From NCBI RefSeq assembly GCF_003589595.1, contig NW_020653750.1, positions 5,897,688 through 5,961,687 of the forward strand: a stretch of DNA of 64,000 bases, read 5' to 3'. The translations under genes were made by a program, and so were the position numbers. The DNA comes from Hyposmocoma kahamanoa. Taxonomy: Eukaryota; Arthropoda; Insecta; Lepidoptera; Cosmopterigidae. This document shows, piece after piece, positions 45,291 through 56,528 of the stretch (position 1 is its first letter; the number at the start of each line of letters is the position of its first letter). Below the pieces are notes generated by a model that saw nothing but the letters and a program-made list of their open reading frames with translations, searched no databases and was not told where the DNA came from.

Positions 45291-46242
45291 AATAAGGAAA
45301 GATACATATTAATAACTTGAGTACTAGAGTTATACATGGAAGTAAAAGTGGTTTTGCACCAAGGCACCTAAAATATTGCTATTTTTCCGTGTATAGCTTA
45401 CACTATAATTAACTTACAGTTCGTCAGTCTCTTGGTTGAACTGCACCATTAACCTGCTGAGGATAATAAATAAGGTAATATTTTGTTTATTTAGCTCAAG
45501 ACTTACGAGCACTCCACTTGTTTAGATATGAGTTGGATAAAATATACCGCAGTATTTATTTTCGTCACGAACGTTAAGAGGTTACCTCCTGCCATCACCA
45601 ATCAAAAACTCTCCAATACCGTGACCTCTTGAACTCATCCCTTGTCAAACATATTCAGTCACGGGCGTGACACGCTTCAAATCCTTTCGTCCATCGCTAT
45701 CAGTTTGAGAGGCTTAGAGTACCCTCTATTTGTTTGGACGCACTCGAAAACACTCCCCAGCTTTCGCTTCAACCTGTATTCTGGTATATTTGCCGCTCGG
45801 AATGAATACATTTATCTATTTACTGTATCGAATTTAACGGTTTCTCAAAATTTATTTATTCATTTCCATATTGCACTTATTAAAGCGCTTCATAAATAGT
45901 ATATTTTTATAGAGGAACTAAAACGAGGCAAAATATACCCGAGGTTTAGCGAAGGTGTCTATTACTCCGAGTATAAACCATATTGGTTTTTAGTCTTGAG
46001 GTGAAAACTTTACTTTTCACTTCGATGGCATGAAAAAAATAATTAAATCGTTAACGCTCTACAATAAATCAACAAAATCACGAATCAAAATTCTGATGTT
46101 TTCGCGATATTTTTTTACAATCAGGCACAGATACACATGCAACAAAACGTCACGTTTAGCGGTCTTTGGCAATCATGAGCGTCTTTCGAACGATTTAAAT
46201 GCTACGTCGCATCACTAAAATGGTCCATATGAAAACGCACTA
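45291..46242. other. Unassigned stretch
   Basis: No feature supported. Confidence 0.45.
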
Positions 46243-46455
46243 AAGGACTATCCACACACATCAGGGCCGTGCCCGGGACGTGGCCGGGACGTGCTAATTC
46301 GTATGAACTGCGGGCCCGTCCCGGTGCCGGCCCGGACACGGACACATGTGTGAACGAGTTCATACAAAATATACGCAACGATATTTTTTGTGCCCCTAAC
46401 AGAGCACGGCCCGTCCACGTCCCGGGCACGGCCGGGATATGTGTGGATAGACTTT
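46243..46455. mobile_element. GC-rich foldback element
   Basis: CTATCCACACACATCAGGGC (from 46248) and the complement of 46400-46450 form inverted arms of about 50 bp sharing GGCCGTGCCCGGGACGTGG. A second inverted pair is nested inside (GTATGAACT/AGTTCATAC around GGGCCCGTCCCGGTGCC). It is a GC-rich island in AT-rich DNA, so probably a transposed unit. No target duplication was found. Confidence 0.65.
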
Positions 46456-46976
46456 TATGCGGGAAAATGATATGGCGCCACCGTCTATGCGGAAAAGGCA
46501 TGGAACTAAAGCCAAGCGTAGTCTTAAAACGTAACATTTTCGTAATGAAAATGGTCACACACAAGCTCTTTTTTATTGAATTTCCGGAACGCAGCATCTC
46601 TCTGAGAAACTGTAGGTCTATATTTACATAGATGAATTATTATAACGTTAAATTATAACTAAAAATTATAACTATTTATCTTTTTTGTTTTTGAAGTGTT
46701 GTTTTAGTTATAATTTTATTGTTCCACTTATTCACCTTTTAGCTGTTTGTGTTTATCTAAATATCTCGAAGTAAATTAAAAAAGTAGGTGTAACAAACCT
46801 ACTTTATGTAATAGACGGCCTTAAGCCAGATTGTTCACTTTTAGGTCTCTAAGAATCGGCTAGATGGCATTGACCCATTTGGCGTTATTTCTGAATCGCG
46901 GTGTTAAGATTTTCCCTCGAATAGTGACTACTCGAACACAAGTGTGTTAATGTGAAGAGAAATCTGAGAATACTGT
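46456..46976. other. Unassigned AT-rich stretch
   Basis: No feature supported. Confidence 0.45.
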
Positions 46977-47059
46977 CTCATATTTGAATGTATTGCATGT
47001 TGTTGGTAGACCAAACAGGGAGGAATAAACCAGTCTAAGCTCGAAAAAAAAATTTAGGT

Positions 47060-47740
47060 TTGGTGACGTATATAAGTACGTTTGCTCCAAATTTGTCGGA
47101 TAGAACATCTGCATTGCATGAATTGTTAAATAAAGGAATTGCGTGGCACTGGGAGGAAAGACATGAACAATGTTTTAATAGTATTAAACAGTTTTTGATC
47201 AGCCCGCCCATATTGCAATATTACGATTTAAATAAACCAGTTGTCATTTCAGTAGACGCCAGTAGGAATGGGTTAGGTGCTTGCTTAATACAAAATAATT
47301 TGCCTATTTGCTACGCCTCAAAATCACTTACAAAGACGGAGCAATCTTACGCACAGATTGAGAAGGAATTGTATGCATGTGTGTTTGCGTGTGAAAGATT
47401 TTACACATACATATACGGGCGTTCAGACATAATAATCGAAACCGAACATAAGCCATTGGTCATAATAAACAAACGTCTTGCCAGCACACCCGCGCGTTTG
47501 CAGCGGATGTTAATGCGATTACAACCCTATTCTTTCAAACTTGTCTACAAACCAGGTAAATATTTATATATTGCGGACACTCTGTCGCGCGCGGTCGCTC
47601 CTAACATGTGCGCACCGTCACAGCCCCGAGATCATCTCGAAGCGCAGGCGCAAGTATGTGTTCTTACTGCGGTCAATCCATTGACTGTTTCGTATTTCAT
47701 TGCAATTCAAAAATGCACAAAAAATGGTGATGAACTGTAA
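47060..47740 (+). pseudogene. Gypsy-type RNase H region of pol, partial
   Basis: It begins in the connection just after a gypsy reverse transcriptase (LVTYISTFAPNLSD). The RNase H segment follows with VVISVDASRNGLGACLIQ (catalytic Asp), ASKSLTKTEQSYAQIEKEL (catalytic Glu in the second half), then ETEHKPL and the PGKYLYIADTLSRA end. An in-frame TAA at 47738 stops it, after which the same frame continues at 47744 towards the integrase zinc-binding region (HLGI..). The polymerase core is missing, so the element cannot replicate by itself. Confidence 0.8.
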
Positions 47741-47743
47741 GAA

Positions 47744-48810
47744 TTGGTGAAAGTGATAAAACGTAGATGGCCGACAGAAAAGTGTAAAGTGAGTGACAGA
47801 TTAAAGTGTTTTTGGGATAGCAAGAATGAGTTGACGGTTAATTTTGGCATTATCTGGAAGGGAAATAAAGTAGTTGTACCGAAATGCATGCGATATGAAA
47901 TGATAAAAAACAGTCATTTGGGCATTTTGGCATCGAAAAATGCAAACTCAGAGTTCGCGAAATAATGTTTTGGCCCAATATGAATTCACAGTTACGGGAT
48001 TTCTTATCACAGTGCCAGGCATGCATGACGTACAAAAGACAAAATACAAAGGAGTCGCTAATACCGCTTGAAATACCTAACAGAGCCTGGTGTAAAGTTA
48101 GTGTAGATGTTTTTCATTTCGGACAACACTGTTATTTGATAATACTGGATTATTTTAGCAAATTTATTGAGATATCAAAATTGCAATCAATAACGTCACA
48201 AAATGTCATTAAAAACTTGAAAGGTATTTTTAGTAAACTAGGGATTCCAGAATTGGTAATATCTGACAATGGCCCAGAATTTTCTCCGAATAGTTTTTAT
48301 GAATTCGCTCAGCAATGGAAGTTTCAACATGTAACATCATTTCCGAGGTATCCTCAATCTAATGGTCAGGTGGAGCGAGCGGTACAAACCATAAAAAATA
48401 TGTTAAGAAAGACATCATATGATCAGACGGATTTTGATTTAGCAATGTTAGAATATTTGAATACTCCAATAAGTAATGAGATAGGTTCACCGGCAGAATT
48501 GTTATACAATTGGAAATTACGTAGTATACTTCCATGCACACCTACTTTGTTATCACCCAATGTAAAACGAAATACTTGTTATAAATAAAAAAATCGTCAG
48601 CAACAACAAAAACATTACTATGATAAAAGATCGAGAAATTTAAAGCCTTTGTCTAAAGGACAGAAAGTTAGAGTTAGAATAGACAATAAGTGGGTTCCAG
48701 GCAAGGTCGTAGGTGTCAAGAATCCCCAGTCTTATTTTGTTACCATTAATAACACGGGAATTACCTTAAAACGCAACAGAAAGCATTTGATAATTGATAG
48801 AAGTCATTGA
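47744..48810 (+). pseudogene. Gypsy-type integrase, frameshifted and interrupted
   Basis: The first part (47744-47964) leads to KNSHLGILASKNANSEFAK. A frameshift there passes to MFWPNMNSQLRDFLSQCQAC (the zinc-finger CxxC end). The core follows with VDVFHFG (first Asp), VISDNGPEFSPNSF (second Asp) and the PQSNGQVERA block (third, Glu). An in-frame TAA at 48586 interrupts it. The same frame then continues from 48589 through RVRIDNKWVPGKVVGVKNPQ (GPY/F-like domain) to TGA at 48808. One frameshift and at least one stop make this copy dead. Confidence 0.8.
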
Positions 48811-48959
48811 TGTACTGTCATTATGACGACATTGTGCCTCGACTAGCATCAACAATCAGTTGATAATACCGTTAGTTCTAATAGTTATTATTGTACTCGT
48901 TTCGGCAGGACAGTGCGGCCTCCTGATCGGTGGGGTTTTTCCGGTGCGGCCGTGAGTTA

Positions 48960-49787
48960 ATGTTATCAATATTTATAATTGTCATAAATAAATGAATTGA
49001 GATAAAATTAAATAATTACATAGTTCAATTTACAAATATAAGCTTATTTAAAAATGAGATGAATAAAACTCATCCATTTGAAAAATAATAACAATTTAAT
49101 GATCTTACGTGTTTATCATTTATTATATTAATAACCGATGAGGATTGTTAATGTTTTACTATATCTATTATAATAGAATAGATTTAGACCGAAAACAAAA
49201 TCATTGTTTAAAATATAACTACATTACCATTATAAGCATGTAGTCTCTGCAAAATACATAATTGTCAAAATAGGGTTAAAAATTTATTTTGTTTATTATT
49301 GGTATTTCTCAATGATTTTATGCAAGAGTGTTATTAATGGAAATATTTTTAATATATAAATGATTTTTTTTTTAATAATTTATTTTAATAATTAAAATAG
49401 AAGTGTACTAGTAATATTTATCATGAAATCTAGAAAATCAAAAAATCAGAAAAATTAAAAGTTAGTACAATGCGATAAAAATTTGTAGTTGTTTAACTGT
49501 TTAGTTTTTTTTGTCTTGTTTAATTTTCTGTCTAAATTTATACAGTGAAGATTAGAAAAAATTCCAATGATTTTCTTATGTTATTTTTTATTGTGCGTGA
49601 GTAGATGTAATTTTGTGTTTATTAATTATTATTCCTTATTTTTATCATTTTATAAAAAGAGGATTATCTCATATTTGAATGTATTGCATGTTGTGGATAG
49701 ACCAAACAGTGAGGAATAAACCAGTCTAAGCTCGACCGCCGTGTTTGATTACCGTGCCCTTGTCCCCTATATATAGTATAACAAATA
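48960..49787 (+). repeat. Probable 3' LTR of the gypsy-type element
   Basis: It contains the repeat shared with the 5' fragment, a TATA box and a poly(A) signal. Limits are not directly demonstrated because the 5' LTR is truncated. Confidence 0.4.
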
Positions 49788-49804
49788 CAGAGAGCTCAGT
49801 AAGG

Positions 49805-50225
49805 CAACCAGTAGTTATGTCCCTTCTTGGGAACTGCTACCCGGATCTTCTGATATTTCGTACGCTCATATAGGGTGAAAAATTATTGCCCATCATATAG
49901 GGTGAATAAACCTCATCTGGCGGAACGGTTTCCAGGAGTGAGTCCCTTCTTGGGAACAACTGCCCGGACCTTACGCATATAGGGTGAAATTGTATTGGCG
50001 ACATACAAGTGAAAATAAAAATCTTCTGAACAATTTGGAGTTTCACTTGGCTTGTTTTGGTAACCTCATCCAACAGACGAAAGAACCTCCCTCCTTTACA
50101 TAGGTCCTTTTTACTCCATAGGGAATAAATTATGTACTTTACTCTACCTACGGAAGGCTATATTGACGTACTTTACGACCATGACAAGTGAAAATAAAAT
50201 TTACTCAGGAACTTAACCCAGTCAT
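49805..50225. repeat. Repeated short blocks after the gypsy element
   Basis: GTCCCTTCTTGGGAAC occurs at 49818 and 49942 (124 bp apart), each followed by CCCGGA(T/C)CTT. CATATAGGGTGAA occurs three times (about 49867, 49894, 49977), and ACAAGTGAAAATAAAA twice (about 50006, 50184). It could be a second decayed LTR or a small satellite. Confidence 0.5.
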
Positions 50226-50314
50226 GGTGTTGCAAAGACGCTTAAAAAAATTAAAGTTATAAATTATTATATTTAATTTATAAATGAGATCGACGCGAAC
50301 TTGAGTTTGACAAC

Positions 50315-50540
50315 TTTCGTGCTCGGGTGACTTGCATACCGATTTTCATGGTATCGCCACTTCTGAGGTCCCGGGTTCGGTCCCCGGCGGGGTAAATGTG
50401 AAAACTAACTTTTCTACATTGTCTCAGCTCTGTGTGTTTGTGGTATCATCGTTATTTCCGATTTCCATAACATAAGTGCTTTAGTTTCTTACTTTGGGAT
50501 TATACCAATGTAGGTAATGTTGTCTAATATTTATTTTATT
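50315..50540 (+). mobile_element. tRNA-derived SINE, family B
   Basis: ACCGATTTTCATGGTATCGC, the B box GGGTTCGGTCCCC, TTCTACATTGTCTCAGCTCT, TGTGGTATCATCGTTATTTC and CATAACATAAGTGCTTTAG. It is the plus-strand copy of the units at 41.8 and 43.4 kb. Confidence 0.7.
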
Positions 50541-50965
50541 TATTTATTTCTGTGAGTTGTGACTATATTTTTCAGTTACAAATCCTTTTACAGAATAGTA
50601 TGATTTTTCAAGGACATGTTTTAATTTATTTTTAAATATGTTGTTATTTTCTTTTTAAATGAACACTGGAATATTATTTTTGATTAAAATAGATTTGTAC
50701 AATGGATTTGTCTTAATATAATACAACTTTTTTTCTAAAGACCAATTGTTCTTGAAACGGAATGGTTTCTAACCTCTACCATTAGAGACCATTAAGCAAC
50801 CACATATGGCTCAAATCAGGTACGTTTCCTACAGGGATGTAAAGTTCTTAACTGGCAACATTAACCACATAAAAGCGAACCGCCGTTTTCCAAATTAGCA
50901 ACCCTTCTCGGTTAACCAACCACTATAAATGGTTCCTCGTGGTCGATCACCGTATAAAACGATAG
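50541..50965. other. Unassigned stretch left of the large inverted repeat
   Basis: No feature supported. Confidence 0.45.
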
Positions 50966-51639
50966 TTCCGTTTCACTATTAGGTTAAATTTTAAATGACA
51001 GTTGCTACATTCAATTTGATTCGATGCGGGTCGTTCAACTGCGCAGGGCTGTGCCTACAGAGTACATCGGCATTATACATGTACTCGTTACGCAGTTAAT
51101 GCTCATTTCAGGCTTATTATCGTTGTTTACGTTACGTTTACGTGGCTTTGAACCGTGTAACTATTTCTGAAACTAAGATGTCCATTTAAAAAAACCAGGG
51201 ATCGAAGTTTTCAACATATTTGTTTTCTTTGATAATTATCATGATAATTATATATATATAATATATATGTATATTACGTATATATATATATCTGACGTTA
51301 TAATTATGTTACGAAACCCGTTGCTAATTTATATTTGTATCTTCCTGACGAGGCATTCGTTGCGGATTGACATAATTATGTAACTAATTTAGTTTTTAAA
51401 AGAATTAATTAATATCTAGATAGAATAAATGATTATCAGACATATATACATAATTATCTGTGCTGATTCATAGTTGTTGCGTCTCTACTATTTTCTAACA
51501 GTGAGAAAACTAAATAAACACGAAGAAAAATCCTTGGGGATACGATTGGTTTGTGACATTTTGGATTGAAATTTGACACGTTTGGATACGTCTCGGTCGC
51601 GAATACGTGGTACTACATTGCTAGCGATAGCACTTTGTT

Positions 51640-51735
51640 GTTCCCTTCAGTAGGCTACCTTACCTTACCTATTATTAGCATTACTGTGTTCCGGTTTGTA
51701 AGGGTCAGGGTACTGGTAAAATTACATATTACATT
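51640..51735 (+). repeat. Poly(A) retroposon family P, truncated copy in the left arm
   Basis: Only ATTAGCATTACTGTGTTCCG to GGTACTGGTAAAATTACA remains. The mirrored copy at 58895-59185 is full length, so the loss happened in this arm after duplication. Confidence 0.75.
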
Positions 51736-52189
51736 AATGTTAGGTTATTTGTAATGCTATTATAAACTAAAGTATAGTCACGTGCCGTTGCAAATCATGT
51801 GTAGTATAACATGGTCCCGTCACATAAATCGCCACGGGCAACTTTAATATTTTATCGCGAGCCGCTAGCGGACGTCAAACACGTCGTAAATTTTACGCCC
51901 CCTATGTGTTCAGAGTTGCCTTTTGTAGTAGTAATTTTTAATCTTACCTAGTATTTATTTTAACTGCTACTCAAATACAACGGTTGCCACCATGTTGTTA
52001 CAACCATGTTTCCACCAGTGCATTTACCATGAGTTTAAGGTGACAATTGTCGCGTAAAAGACTTTTTGTTCAATTTTGTATGGCAAATTATACAGCACCC
52101 CTAGCAGTCGCCCTTCTTACTGCGTGGACCAATGACATCTTTCAGCAGAATATGTTTCGGATAAGATAAAGATACCATAGAAAATATTT

Positions 52190-52512
52190 AGTAGCAGTAG
52201 AGCTCCTTGTGAAAGAGCTCGTCCAGGGAAGTACTGCCACCTTACCTATTTCTGCCGCCAAGCAGTAATGGTCACATTACTGTGTTCCGGTTGTGAAGGG
52301 TAAGGGTGCTGGTGAAATTACAGGCACATGAGACTTGTCAACTTATGTCTCAGGGTGACGGGCGCAGTGGCAGTGCCCCCAAGATCTTTGTAATTTAAAG
52401 CTCTTGGTGGCACTGCAACTGTTATGGGCAGGCGTGTAGCTTACCATCAGGCACACGACTTGTTCGTCCCGTTACTTAATGTCATAAAAAAAAAAAAAAA
52501 AAAAGAAAAGAA
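52190..52512 (+). repeat. Poly(A) retroposon family P, full-length copy with A-tract (left arm)
   Basis: It runs from GTAGCAGTAGAGCTCCTTGT to CCGTTACTTAATGTCAT followed by about 20 A. It is the clearest view of the poly(A) end and supports a retroposon origin. Confidence 0.85.
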
Positions 52513-52988
52513 ATAATATTGTATCGACAGGTTCGCTTTCGTGTAATAAGGCCACATCTGTAAAATAACAACTTTTCAGGAGGTTTCAAGATTCTACGAA
52601 AGAAATTAATCGATAACTGTTTATGCTAAAACACACACACACGCACGCTCGCACGCACGCCCTAGCCTATTTTTATACATAACGGTACGTATCCCCCTAA
52701 TGTGGTTCTTCTCCTTCTTCTTTCTTTTTCTTCTTTTCATAAGGATATTTTTTTGCTGACAACCATCAAATTTTATTGTTTTTACTATCATAGTCATTAA
52801 GTTAAATATATCTACCTGAAATAAAGATATACAAGATATACATTGTTTTCAACACACACAGAGTCACAGGACTATATATTTAACAAAATAAACAAAAACT
52901 GCTTTTGTTCCATGACTTTTAATAATAAATTTACCAAAAATAAACTTTTAAGTTTTTGTTGTACTATCTGACACTTTTAAGATATGTA

Positions 52989-53878
52989 ATAGGGGTTTAA
53001 ATATGAAATTGCCGATTTATTTAACTGGCCACTTTAAATTAAAATTAAACCTGTATGGTGTCCGATTTCAGAGTGAAACGTTTTTCACACGAAAAGTAAA
53101 ACATGCTTAACTTAAAAAACATGATATTTGATTGTTCGACTTTCAATTGTTTTTACATTCAGCTTTTAACGTGAAGACAGATAAGAAAATTTGAGTACCT
53201 AATTTTCGAATACGAATTTCCACATGGAGTTAACGTAGCAGAAACTGTCAATGCTGTATTTGGAGAGGATACGGCATACGCAAATACGGCAAACGCCGGC
53301 AATACGGCAAATTACGACTTGAAGAAAGAACCACGAGGAAGACCAGTCACAAATGTAAATAACGTTGAATTGAAGGTAATGATGGAAGCCGATCCGTATC
53401 AAACTACCACGAAACGTCATGGTTTAATGTTAGCATACCCACAATATGACATATGGCGTTTGAATAATGACGACGGAACTCGCAGCAAAACAGCTTCACC
53501 GTTATTGCTCTATGATAACGCAACACCTCACACTGCTTGAGAAACAGTTTTACTACTACAAGACCTGCAGATATAAATTATCCATCATCCTACATATTCG
53601 TCGGACCTCGCCCCGACCGACTACCATTTTTTCCCGCAATTTGATTTTTTTTTGTATGGAAATAAAATTCCCAGGAAGCAGTACAAAAATCCCTTCACAC
53701 AGCTGTGGAGTCCAGGTCTCCAGACTTCTATCGCAAAGGTTTAAATGACCTTCCGATTACATGGCAGAAATGTATAGACAACAAGGGAAAAAACTTTGAT
53801 TAAACAAATATATTTAATCTTAAAAAAAATTGTTTTAATTTTTCAGTGCGAAACGGCAATTTCATACTTTAACCCCAA
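52989..53878 (+). mobile_element. Internally deleted mariner (890 bp), family of mariner 2, left arm only
   Basis: The inverted ends (ATAGGGGTTTAAATATGAAA left; the complement of TTGGGGTTAAAGTATGAAAT right) match mariner 2. TA flanks it (52987-52988 and 53879-53880). The right arm of the inverted repeat holds the empty site (TATGTATTTGGTAG when read in this orientation, around 57373). Confidence 0.9.
53190..53805 (+). pseudogene. Decayed mariner transposase with central deletion
   Basis: Pieces can be followed: N-terminal IFEYEFPHGVNVAETVNAVF, then DLKKEPRGRPVTNVNNVELK and MMEADPYQTT, a deletion from the linker to just before SPLLLYDNATPHTA (HDN changed to YDN), then in other frames the SSDLAPTDYHFFP block and a C-terminal ITWQKCIDN-like end. 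Stops and shifts abound. It is related to the mariner at 14.1 kb, but here the third Asp codon is retained. Confidence 0.8.
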
Positions 53879-54722
53879 TATTTGGTAGAATAAGTTCAAA
53901 CGTGCAATAGCGACGCGACGCCTTCCACTCCCATACTCCACTGAGTTATTACCATTTACTAAATTTAATAAATCGTTATTTATTTAAATATATTTATTTT
54001 TGCATGAAAGTAAAATCTGATGAATTATTAAAAGTCGTCGAACAAAGGTGTTGTTTATTTAGTTAATAATAATGTCCTGAGAGGTTGTTAGTGTTCTATA
54101 CATAACCCTGTACAATATAATAATAAGAATTAGAGTTGTAGTCAATCTCAGACAATAATACGATTATGGAATACTTTTTATGAATAGATGTTTGATTATA
54201 GTTGCAATGTACGATTTTTGTATAAAAATGTCGTAAATAGAAAAACCCTGAAAGAGTTACATAGATCACTCTCATGGATTTCTGTCGTCCAAGTACACAA
54301 AAGCTGTACAATACCGATATCTATCATTTTACTTTATTATAATTTTCAAATAAAAAAAATAACAATTAGAGTATTGTTATAGAAGCGTATACATTGCCCC
54401 GTCAGAATCGACACTACCTCAGCTCGAATTCAATTTTTTCACTACTAATACGGTTCATTTTGCTTGGGTCGAGCGACAGGGATATTGGCTTTATTTCAGA
54501 ATTTATTTTTTTACAAAGGAAATTAAAGCCATTTCAAAAATATATATTTTATATATTATACGTATTCTATTTAGTTCAGTTGATATAATACAAATCATTG
54601 GTGTGTGAACCTACAGTACCTATTGAATACAGCGGTATTCTTGTAAAATTCCGAGGTAAGTTTTGAGAATTTTTTTCTATCGTGGAAATTTTTCGGAATC
54701 GTGGTTTCACACCAAATACATA

Positions 54723-54903
54723 GGGCGCACTATAAGTTTCGTAAGGCCACTTACATAAACAATATTTTAAAAGTAATTACAACATTTGAAAATGGAACTC
54801 TTTGGCTGTAGAATACAGTTTGTTTCATCTGATTGTCACTTGTTTTTACATTGTGGCGTCATTTTAGAAATTAGTTGTCTACGTCACCATGGATTTAACT
54901 AAC
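54723..54903 (+). mobile_element. 181-bp 5' end of mariner 3 at the inner edge of the left arm
   Basis: A TA (54721) precedes GGGCGCACTATAAGTTTCG, and the match to the complete element in the right arm runs to the fourth codon of its transposase (ATGGATTTAACT). The rest is absent. It marks the inner breakpoint of the inverted duplication. Confidence 0.85.
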
Positions 54904-55242
54904 CGACAAAAAATAAAAGTTGGCAAAAAAATAATGCGTTTCATAAACAGGTACATACGTTACACAATATCAGTGTACTAGGTACAGTGAAACTCTACAG
55001 TTGATATTGTGTTTTATGTGTTGACTAAACTCCGAGGGTAGTTTACGAACTATGTGACTAATATTTATACTAACATAAAGTGATTGTTCTTGGACGTCGC
55101 GGGTACAAAGTGACACATGTTGTTTAAAAGGCCATAATACCTCAAATGGCTTTGATTGATTCCGCATAACAATGAAAGTGTTGATTGAATCGCTTTGGAA
55201 AAATATTTGGTAAAATTGCGGATATATACTGATTACTACGTG
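54904..55242. other. Unique spacer of the large inverted repeat
   Basis: These 339 bp lie between the truncated mariner end and the 3' TIR of the complete mariner. They have no partner in the arms and show no coding signal. They are probably the original flank of mariner 3. Confidence 0.7.
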
Positions 55243-56528
55243 GGGAGCACTATAAGTTTCCGGAATAAGAACAAAATACTATAAATAAATGGTCAGACAT
55301 TAATTTATTGTTCCTCAAAATATTCTCCGTTAGCGTTAAAGCACTTTTTCATATGAATGAACTAATTTTGAAAACATTTATGCCACTCCTCCGTGACAAT
55401 CACTGAAACATATTTTTCATACTCTTCGACAGCCTCTTCAGGTGATGAAAATCGTTGACCGCGTAACTGGTTCTTAATTTTTGGAAATAAATAAAAGTCA
55501 CAAGGTGCCAGGTCGGGACTGTACGCGGGATAGTTCATAAGGTCAACGTTGTTCATCTTCAAAATTTCATTTGTCTGTCTGGCTTCGTAAGAACTGGCAT
55601 TATCGTGGTGCAAGATGATACGGCGTTTACGATTATTTTTACGGAGTTTGTCAATAACTTCCGGCAAACAATTGATCGTGTACCAACCACTATTTACGGT
55701 ACAACGATTCTCCAAAGCAACAGTAGCCACGTTACCAGTTTTATTAAAAAAAGAAGCAATCATCTACTTAGAGGCACTTTGCACGCGCGCCACTTTGGTT
55801 GGTTTCGGCTCATCTCAAAAGACCCATACGCTCGATTGCTGCCTTGTTTTGGGATCGTAACTATAAATCCATGTTTCGTCACATGTTACTATGTCTCACA
55901 CCAAATTTCACGTCCCTTCGTTGAATCTGGTAAGCATGGCATGGCACCAAGTGATGCGATTCGTTTTTTGAGTCTCAGCCAAATTGTGTGGGATCCACCG
56001 AGAGCACAACTTTTTCATACCCAAATGTTTGTGTATTTTACACCCAATTGTATTTGACTCATGCCTATGCCTAAAGATGACCGAATCTCATGGTACATCA
56101 CATGCCTGTCTGTTTTGATCGTACGGCGCACAGCATCAATGTTTTTGTTGTTCACAGCAGTGGACGGGCGACCATCACGAAATTCATCACTGAGATTCAC
56201 ACGACCGCGTTTGAATTCTGCAAACCAGCTATAAATAGTCGACTTGCTTGGTGCTTCATCGCCAAAAGCAGTTTGAAGCCGGGCGAAGCTCCGCTGAGCT
56301 GTTAAATTAAACATAAAGTCGTAGAAAATCATACTACAAAAATTTTCACGAGTTAAATCCATGGTGACGTAGACAACTAATTTCTAAAATGACGCCACAA
56401 TGTAAAAACAAGTGACAATCAGATGAAACAAACTGTATTCTACAGCCAAAGAGTTCCATTTTCAAATGTTGTAATTACTTTTAAAATATTGTTTATGTAA
56501 GTGGCCTTACGAAACTTATAGTGCGCCC
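55243..56528 (-). mobile_element. Mariner 3, full length (about 1,286 bp), decayed
   Basis: The 5' TIR is the complement of 56509-56528 (GGGCGCACTATAAGTTTCG) beside TA (56529). The 3' TIR is GGGAGCACTATAAGTTTCC at 55244, where the TA has become TG. Transposase is on the minus strand. Confidence 0.85.
55305..56362 (-). pseudogene. Mariner transposase, full length but frameshifted and with stops
   Basis: It starts MDLTRENFCSMIFYDF. A helix-turn-helix part runs to about 56015, with YSWFAEFKRGR. The frame is then lost near KKLCSRWIPHNL (linker). VTCDETW (first Asp, about 55870), HHDNASSYEARQ (second Asp) and SPDLAPCDFYLFP (third Asp) keep DD34D spacing. In-frame stops include one at 55362 just before the last 18 residues (KKCFNANGEYFEEQ). 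All three catalytic Asp codons survive, but the gene cannot be translated whole. Confidence 0.85.

Larger units (their letters stand above)
46977..49787 (+). mobile_element. Internally deleted Ty3/gypsy-type LTR element
   Basis: A 69-bp LTR piece (46977-47045; TCTCATATTTGAATGTATTG to CCAGTCTAAGCTCG) is repeated at 49667-49735 inside a longer 3' LTR. Between them lie RNase H and integrase coding remnants. Gag, protease and reverse transcriptase are gone: LTR sequence joins A-rich sequence and then the RNase H region. The 3' LTR outer limits (about 48960-49787) are guesses; TATAAAAAG (about 49653) and AATAAA (about 49714) fit LTR signals. Confidence 0.7.
50966..54903 (+). repeat. Left arm of the large inverted repeat
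   Basis: It is the reverse complement of 56351-61404. Markers in order, each mirrored on the right: TTCCGTTTCACTATTAGG (outer edge), GTAACTATTTCTGAAAC (Tc1 empty site), the AT-rich TATATATA tract, TGACATTTTGGATTGAAATT, two family P copies, a CTTCTCCTTCTTCTTTC tract, the mariner 5' end and ATGGATTTAACT (inner edge). Length is 3,938 bp, or about 3,048 bp without the 890-bp mariner insertion. Compared with the right arm it lacks about 40 bp and about 400 bp inside the outer family P copy. Confidence 0.95.
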
